From positions 62,001 through 126,000 of the forward strand of contig CAMYXF010000003.1 in the NCBI GenBank assembly GCA_947303185.1: 64,000 nucleotides of DNA. The letters are read 5' to 3'. The position numbers were made by a program, and so were the translations under genes. This document shows positions 59,889 to 64,000 of the stretch, one piece after another (position 1 is the first letter of the stretch; each line of letters begins with the position of its first letter). This DNA is from an uncultured Clostridia bacterium. Lineage in GTDB: Bacteria > Bacillota > Clostridia > Saccharofermentanales > Saccharofermentanaceae. The notes under the pieces are model-generated. The model was not told where the DNA came from. It worked only from the letters and a program-made list of their open reading frames with translations, and searched no databases.

Positions 59889-60965
59889 TTATCTTGGCTT
59901 TATATTGTTCTCTTTGTAGTACTGCTGTTTCTCATTATACATATTCGCATCGGATTCACTCAAAAGCTCGTCGATCGACTTCTTGCCGTCATGAGAATAA
60001 CTGTATCCGACAGAGCAACTGTACTTAGTGGCGCCGACCTGCTCATGAACGCGCTTGGTAAGAGCGATAACATCGTCTTCAGAAACCTTACGGCATACGA
60101 CAACAAACTCGTCGCCTCCGACTCTGTAAACCATGTGCTTGCGCTTTACGGCACGGAGAAAACAATCCGCTATGGTTGTGATAGCGAGGTCTCCTGCAGC
60201 GTGGCCTTCCGTGTCGTTGATGGTCTTAAGACCATTCATGTCGATGGATACGAGCGCGGAAATATCCTGCGGATTATCAGAGATATCGGCGTAATATGCC
60301 TGACGGTTGAGAAGTCCCGTGAGCGGGTCTTTCTTGGTGACCTGAAGGATCGAGAAAACGTAGTAAACGAATACGGAGATGCCGATCGTCGTGCAGAACA
60401 GCTGCGCGTATTCTTTGCCGATAATGAACGGCATTACGATGCCTGCGAAAAAAGCAAAGCTGAAGTAAATGATCGGAACTCTCTCAGTCTTCTGCTTTGA
60501 GTTGTGATGGATCATGAGGCCCAAAAGGAGTCCGCAGTATGCACCGACAACAATATAAGGCAGCAGGCCGAGCGGTCCGCGAACCATCGTATCTGTCTCA
60601 TCGATCCTGAACACGATGCCGGTAGGGATAGATATGAAGTCGATTATCGCAAGTATGATTGCCGGGATGAATATATACCATCTTTGTCTCTTGACAATCG
60701 TGAAGATGATCTGGGCAACAAGGAATGGCGTAGCGCTGTATCTGATGGCAATCAGGAAAGTCCTGACCAGACGGTATTCAGGCTTGTCGGCAAGATAGAA
60801 CTCAATAAATACGATGATTGAGAGGATCATGACTTCAGCAATCAGGGCATACATACGCATGACGGTCTTCTTTTCGAGGAAGACTGTCGAAATAAGCGAC
60901 GTTGCAAAGCCCAAAAGCACGAGTATCAACGCCCAGTTATCTACTACATACTCGGTAACTATCAT
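59889..60965 (-). CDS. Diguanylate cyclase with seven-helix membrane sensor
   Basis: The 358-residue protein has seven or eight N-terminal helices (about 10-205) and a C-terminal GGDEF domain with VSIDMNGLKTINDTEGH and intact YRVGGDEF (about 285). The RxxD inhibitory site is absent (KRKHMVY instead). It should make c-di-GMP in response to a membrane or membrane-soluble signal. GAGGATTTT precedes the ATG and a good promoter lies upstream. Second GGDEF protein in the window. Confidence 0.9.
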   Translation of the reverse strand: MIVTEYVVDNWALILVLLGFATSLISTVFLEKKTVMRMYALIAEVMILSIIVFIEFYLADKPEYRLVRTFLIAIRYSATPFLVAQIIFTIVKRQRWYIFIPAIILAIIDFISIPTGIVFRIDETDTMVRGPLGLLPYIVVGAYCGLLLGLMIHHNSKQKTERVPIIYFSFAFFAGIVMPFIIGKEYAQLFCTTIGISVFVYYVFSILQVTKKDPLTGLLNRQAYYADISDNPQDISALVSIDMNGLKTINDTEGHAAGDLAITTIADCFLRAVKRKHMVYRVGGDEFVVVCRKVSEDDVIALTKRVHEQVGATKYSCSVGYSYSHDGKKSIDELLSESDANMYNEKQQYYKENNIKPR

Positions 60966-61004
60966 AAAATCCTCTAAGCAGATAAATCTAAATAATAATT
61001 ATAA

Positions 61005-61033
61005 ATTATAAGGGTTAGCAGAGGCTTATTCAA
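61005..61033 (-). promoter_or_regulatory. Promoter for the membrane diguanylate cyclase
   Basis: TTGAAT (RC of 61028-61033), exactly 17 bases, TATAAT (RC of 61005-61010). Confidence 0.6.
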
Positions 61034-61115
61034 GCAACAAAGGTGTTAACACAATATGACGAGGCTTTTAATCACGGCCTTTTTCGCGCCCCTTTTATCA
61101 GCAGGTATTCATGCA

Positions 61116-61162
61116 CAGGTTTTTGCCTATGTAAATCGTTAAAAAACATGGGCAAAAACCTG
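61116..61162. repeat. Long hairpin element in a gene-free region
   Basis: Seventeen bases from 61116 (CAGGTTTTTGCC...) pair with 61146-61162 with one G-U, around a 13-base loop with an A-run. Degenerate copies of both arms recur downstream: CCAGGTTTT near 61178 and ACATAGGCAAAAAG near 61208, which could form a second, weaker hairpin. Nothing coding is seen in 60966-61294. Confidence 0.8.
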
Positions 61163-61234
61163 AATTTTGCAAGAATCCAGGTTTTCGTACAGTTTTTCGA
61201 GCAAAATACATAGGCAAAAAGATGAGCAACCTAA

Positions 61235-61269
61235 AAGGGGTCATCTCGTCTTTTTCGAGATAGCCCCTT
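61235..61269 (-). terminator. Intrinsic terminator after the 61295 gene
   Basis: AAGGGG plus ATCTCG pairs with CGAGAT plus CCCCTT across a 2x2 loop (61235-61248 with 61256-61269); the minus strand continues with TTTT. Confidence 0.8.
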
Positions 61270-61294
61270 CAAATATCATTCTAAGCTGTAAATA

Positions 61295-61762
61295 TCAGTG
61301 CTCTGCGATAATGCTAAGTTCGTCGTTAAGTCTTGCGACGATGACTCTCTCGCCTGCATCGTAGTCCTTCTTGCCGATGAGCACTCCGATGTTCTGCTCC
61401 TCAATACCGCGGACCTTGTAATTTCCGTTGTCTGTCTTGCCTACGATCTCGCCAGACAGGAACTCGTAGTCCTGCTTCTTGATTGCCTTTGCCGTCGCGA
61501 AAATGTTATAAACCGCGAAAATCGGGAAAGCGATGCACATAATTCCGAGGAAGCTGATAACAAAGAATCTCAGGAAATAAACGAGCAGGAACAAAATTAC
61601 AGATACAACTGCACTTACAATGATCGAAACAGGAAGAAGCTTCCATGAAGCACTTCTGGATTTCTTAATGAATTCCTGCTGAAGCTCCTCACTCACCGAA
61701 ATGGGAGTAAGAGACTGATTGCTGACGGCTTCTTTAACCGTGAACTTAACGTCTGCTGCCAT
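61295..61762 (-). CDS. Small membrane protein with C-terminal soluble domain
   Basis: The 155-residue protein has two helices (about 40-64 and 68-90) and a C-terminal beta-rich domain (FLSGEIVGKTDNGNYKVRGI ... DAGERVIVARLNDELSII) resembling the small OB-like domain of NfeD-type or translation-factor-like proteins; this is only a visual impression. ATG 61762 has GGAGG five bases upstream; an in-frame TTG four codons earlier overlaps the site. It follows the DUF3592 gene at 61841 after 78 bases on the same strand. Confidence 0.7.
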   Translation of the reverse strand: MAADVKFTVKEAVSNQSLTPISVSEELQQEFIKKSRSASWKLLPVSIIVSAVVSVILFLLVYFLRFFVISFLGIMCIAFPIFAVYNIFATAKAIKKQDYEFLSGEIVGKTDNGNYKVRGIEEQNIGVLIGKKDYDAGERVIVARLNDELSIIAEH

Positions 61763-61840
61763 ATTATCCTCCAATTACCCATAAATTTAAGCAACGGTAG
61801 AAATTAAACCGCAGAACAATTCTTATGTCAATGCGATATT

Positions 61841-63139
61841 TTAGTTGGATTTGTAAGAAGTGTGCGAGCCCACGTATTCGAACTCACCGGGCTTACCCGT
61901 CGTGAAGATTCTCTTATACATGTAGCCGCTTTCAACGTATTCTTCGTCTACCGTGTAGAACACCATAAGTTCCGTGCCGGGCTCAGGTGCCTGGCCGTCC
62001 GGACAGATCAGCGAGACGAATGTGTCATCGGTAAATGTGATCGTCAGGCCGTCACTCGCATAGCTCTTGGTTGCAACGGTCACAGTGTCGAAGTACCATT
62101 CCTTGTTTTGGATCTTATCTGAATAGTACTTCTCGATCATCTCGTCAGTAATCTGAGGAAGCGTGGGTTCAGTTTCCGCAGCGCCGTTGATCTCCTCGAC
62201 AAGCGGGCTCCATGAAGTCTCAACAGTCATGTCCTTTACAGCACCGGTAGACATGTAGATTCCCAATCCGACTGCAACGCCAAAGCACAAGATTCCCATT
62301 ATGAGCTGGAAAACAATTACGCCCGGATGAGTCATTACGGGTGAGATAATGCTTTCGGGATGCTTCGGATCGACCTTGATCGTGACAGTCTGGTTCAAAG
62401 CGATGTCCGAATCCGCTTTGGAAACGAATTCGTCCCACACAGCTTCGTACTGCACGCCGTCAACGGAATAGCTGAACAGCGGCGATGTGTTGATAAACGT
62501 CATCACCCTATTATGCTCGCTCTGATCCCTGCTGACATAACGAACGTAGCCCGTGCATGTCGCATTGACCTCCTGCGTATAAACGAACTTGCCCGAAAAC
62601 GCCTTCAGGATGGTCACAATAATCATTGCCAGTCCCGTGATTCCGAAAACCAGGATGAATAACAGAATAAAGAATTCCGCCTGCGCGAAATGATTTCTGA
62701 ATATCATGAGCAGCGCGATCAGGACCGATGCAAGCGCCATGCTTCCGCCGATAATCCTGTTCAGATGCGCCCTGCTTGACGACTCAACGACCTCACCTTT
62801 TCCGGTAACGATCATTGAGATTCCGACAATCAACAACACACCGCACGCAATGAATCCGAAGATCAGGATCTGCTTCAGAAGCAATGCTAAGACCATGCCC
62901 GCGAAAACAACCACTCCGCCAATGATTCCGTAAATACTCTTCTTCCTCTTGGCTTCCTGCTCCTCTAACGTGCCGGTCTCCTTCACTCCGTACATCGCCG
63001 AACTAAAGTCACGCACGTCCGCTTTAAGCATGGTCTTCACGAGATCAATGTTCTCGCCAACGATCAGGTCATACTCTTCCTGACTGAGGTACTGTTCCTG
63101 ATTAAAATGCCACTGCGGGTTATCCTTGTTGTAATACAT
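61841..63139 (-). CDS. DUF3592-type membrane protein, second copy
   Basis: The 432-residue protein repeats the order of parts of 29466-30911: short helical N-terminus (NQEQYLSQEEYDLIVGEN), four helices (about 70-185), a soluble DUF3592 part (SPLFSYSVDGVQYEA ... VTIKVDPKHPESII), a fifth helix (about 285) and a soluble tail ending FEYVGSHTSYKSN, compared with HTYVGTHGAYEG in the other. Sequence between these landmarks has diverged. The two are ancient paralogues. Function unknown. A -10 box lies upstream at 63215-63220. Confidence 0.8.
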   Translation of the reverse strand: MYYNKDNPQWHFNQEQYLSQEEYDLIVGENIDLVKTMLKADVRDFSSAMYGVKETGTLEEQEAKRKKSIYGIIGGVVVFAGMVLALLLKQILIFGFIACGVLLIVGISMIVTGKGEVVESSSRAHLNRIIGGSMALASVLIALLMIFRNHFAQAEFFILLFILVFGITGLAMIIVTILKAFSGKFVYTQEVNATCTGYVRYVSRDQSEHNRVMTFINTSPLFSYSVDGVQYEAVWDEFVSKADSDIALNQTVTIKVDPKHPESIISPVMTHPGVIVFQLIMGILCFGVAVGLGIYMSTGAVKDMTVETSWSPLVEEINGAAETEPTLPQITDEMIEKYYSDKIQNKEWYFDTVTVATKSYASDGLTITFTDDTFVSLICPDGQAPEPGTELMVFYTVDEEYVESGYMYKRIFTTGKPGEFEYVGSHTSYKSN

Positions 63140-63183
63140 ACCTATCCCCTTGACTAAAAACGAAACGACTGACTATCCCAAAT

Positions 63184-63376
63184 GTGGTGGGTATTCCGTA
63201 CCACCACGAGAAATATTATACAACAATTTAAACTGTACATAATGAACTGTCGAAAAACCTGTCGACGAAACGTCGACGAAAATAGCACTTTTCGTCAACA
63301 AAATCGTCAAATCATGGCAAATTTGACGGAAACGTCGACGCTTTTGCTTTATTTCGTCAACAAATCGTCGACAGGT
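63184..63376. repeat. Nested palindromes built on GTCGAC/CGTC words
   Basis: ACCTGTCGACGA (63257-63268) pairs with TCGTCGACAGGT (63365-63376), enclosing GACGAAAA/TTTTCGTC (63275-63282 with 63289-63296, 6-base loop) and CGTCAAAT/ATTTGACG (63305-63312 with 63321-63328). ACGTCGACG occurs twice inside. A separate hairpin GTGGTGG/CCACCAC (63184-63190 with 63201-63207) lies at the likely transcription start of the DUF3592 gene. Nothing coding is seen in 63140-63454. Confidence 0.8.
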
Positions 63377-63407
63377 CATTTGCATTCTCAAAAACGCCAC
63401 TTTCAGC

Positions 63408-63433
63408 AAAAGAGGATGCCTTGAGACATCCTC
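63408..63433 (-). terminator. Terminator after the SUFU-domain gene
   Basis: GAGGATG (63412-63418) pairs with CATCCTC (63427-63433); on the minus strand TTTT follows. Confidence 0.7.
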
Positions 63434-63454
63434 CTTGTTCAGTTTTTCTTTCTC

Positions 63455-64000
63455 TTACACCAGCGACGCTCTTCTGTAATCCGTCAGATCAGAACCGAGC
63501 TTACCATAGATATCAATAACTGAAGCTTTGTTGGAAAGTGTCTTCAGCTCTGCGTCGGTCATGCCGATGAGCTCGAGGAATTCGACTCTGCCGTTGGGCG
63601 TGTCGATAGTGTTGACGGATGTGTCTGAGATGGTGATAAAGCCGGTGATGTTTGACTTCTGCTTGGCGTCCATGCCGGCCTGCTGGCCCGTGTAGATGAA
63701 TTCGTCGGGCAGGAATATCTCGCCCTTGTTGAACGTGATCCTTGCGATCGACTGGAGGATTCCGCAGATGTTCTTAATCTCGGCTTCTTCGTCTTCGAAC
63801 TTGTACTTCTTAAGCTTGAGAGTCATCTCGTAACCGTAGCCGCTGATCTCTTTGTTCTCGCTCTCTTTTTCGTAGAGTTCGGACAGACCGAAGGTGACGA
63901 AGTGCCAGTAATCGCCGCCGTCGTAGATGCTGATGCCGTCAAGAGGATCGTTGCCGCCAAGTCTCCATTTGATCAGTGTGCCGTAATGCTTCGGCTTGGT
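63455..64000 (-). CDS. SUFU (Suppressor of fused)-like domain protein, 5' end outside the window
   Basis: The frame is open from base 64000, so only the last ~181 residues are present. They show the bacterial SUFU pattern: GGNDPLDGISIYDGGDYWHF, VTFGLSELYEKES, SGYGYEMTLKLKKY, then GILQSIARITFNKGEIFLPD and NGRVEFLELIGMTDAELKTL. In bacteria this domain is common as an immunity or accessory protein of polymorphic toxins and in gut Firmicutes generally; its role is unclear. No toxin gene is visible in this window. The gene ends about 20 bases before a terminator. Confidence 0.85.
   Translation of the reverse strand, partial: TKPKHYGTLIKWRLGGNDPLDGISIYDGGDYWHFVTFGLSELYEKESENKEISGYGYEMTLKLKKYKFEDEEAEIKNICGILQSIARITFNKGEIFLPDEFIYTGQQAGMDAKQKSNITGFITISDTSVNTIDTPNGRVEFLELIGMTDAELKTLSNKASVIDIYGKLGSDLTDYRRASLV

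Noticed and set aside
55377..63376. REP/BIME or MITE family
   Set aside because: Such families share one sequence across loci; here arms differ completely between loci, and no terminal repeats with target duplications or transposase are seen.
1..64000. TTTTCG/CGAAAA as a genome-wide signal word
   Set aside because: It recurs in many gaps and genes, but by rough count only modestly above expectation and without fixed distance to genes; a word-count test would be needed.

Overview
The window looks like chromosomal DNA of a Gram-positive Clostridia-type bacterium, tentatively a gut or rumen member of the Oscillospirales/Lachnospirales group. Evidence: moderate base composition, strong AGGAGG/AGGGG ribosome sites, at least eleven lipoproteins with classic lipoboxes, a clostripain-type (C11) peptidase, a DUF896 protein, a YjdF protein, many TGnTATAAT extended -10 promoters, and no outer-membrane genes. 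I see no rRNA, tRNA, insertion sequence, prophage or CRISPR-Cas. Genus is not determinable by reading alone.

Layout. 1-4.5 kb: membrane proteins, YjdF behind a probable azaaromatic riboswitch, and a methyltransferase/zinc-ribbon membrane protein pair. 4.5-9.2 kb: leucine-rich lipoprotein, cupin plus AraC regulator, another lipoprotein, YczE-type membrane protein, SDR enzyme. 9.3-11.7 kb: an A+T-rich TOPRIM-like gene, a gene remnant and a membrane adenylate cyclase. 11.7-15.4 kb: a five-gene minus-strand operon (ClpX-like ATPase without its zinc domain, unknown protein, stand-alone T2SSE N-terminal-type domain, small membrane protein, lipoprotein) behind a long leader that ends in an intrinsic terminator. 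15.4-16.6 kb: Fic protein with a dense inverted-repeat operator. 16.6-22.5 kb: GAF-ABC ATPase, giant coiled-coil FtsX permease, PlsC-zinc-ribbon acyltransferase in one operon. 22.7-26.4 kb: hydrolase with its TetR regulator, and a Cache-HAMP-GGDEF protein. 26.5-38.4 kb: lipoproteins, DUF3592, DUF896, phosphoesterase, HAD phosphatase. 39-51 kb: membrane and zinc-ribbon proteins, acetyltransferases, esterase, an unusual transglutaminase-like protein, a degenerate phosphotransferase. 51-64 kb: C11 and M48 peptidases, P-loop kinase-like protein, LRR protein, Nudix, second diguanylate cyclase, second DUF3592 protein and a truncated SUFU-domain gene.

The most unusual signal is not a gene. Five gene-free stretches (28.97-29.28, 38.47-38.96, 55.38-55.57, 61.12-61.16, 63.18-63.38 kb) carry inverted-repeat elements whose arms differ completely between loci but, at the two best arrays, are shared by neighbouring hairpins within a block. 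At 38.47-38.96 kb eight hairpins fall in three blocks with arms ACCTACTAAA, ACCGACTAAA and ACCCACTAAA. Both arms change together, with about 74-75 bp spacing inside a block and about 37-40 bp at each block boundary. This preserves pairing rather than sequence and matches no repeat class I know.

Second theme: signalling and envelope surveillance. One class III adenylate cyclase, two GGDEF proteins lacking the inhibitory site, a possible c-di-GMP-binding fold next to the ClpX-like ATPase, and a family of zinc-ribbon plus helical-repeat membrane proteins occur together with many uncharacterised lipoproteins.
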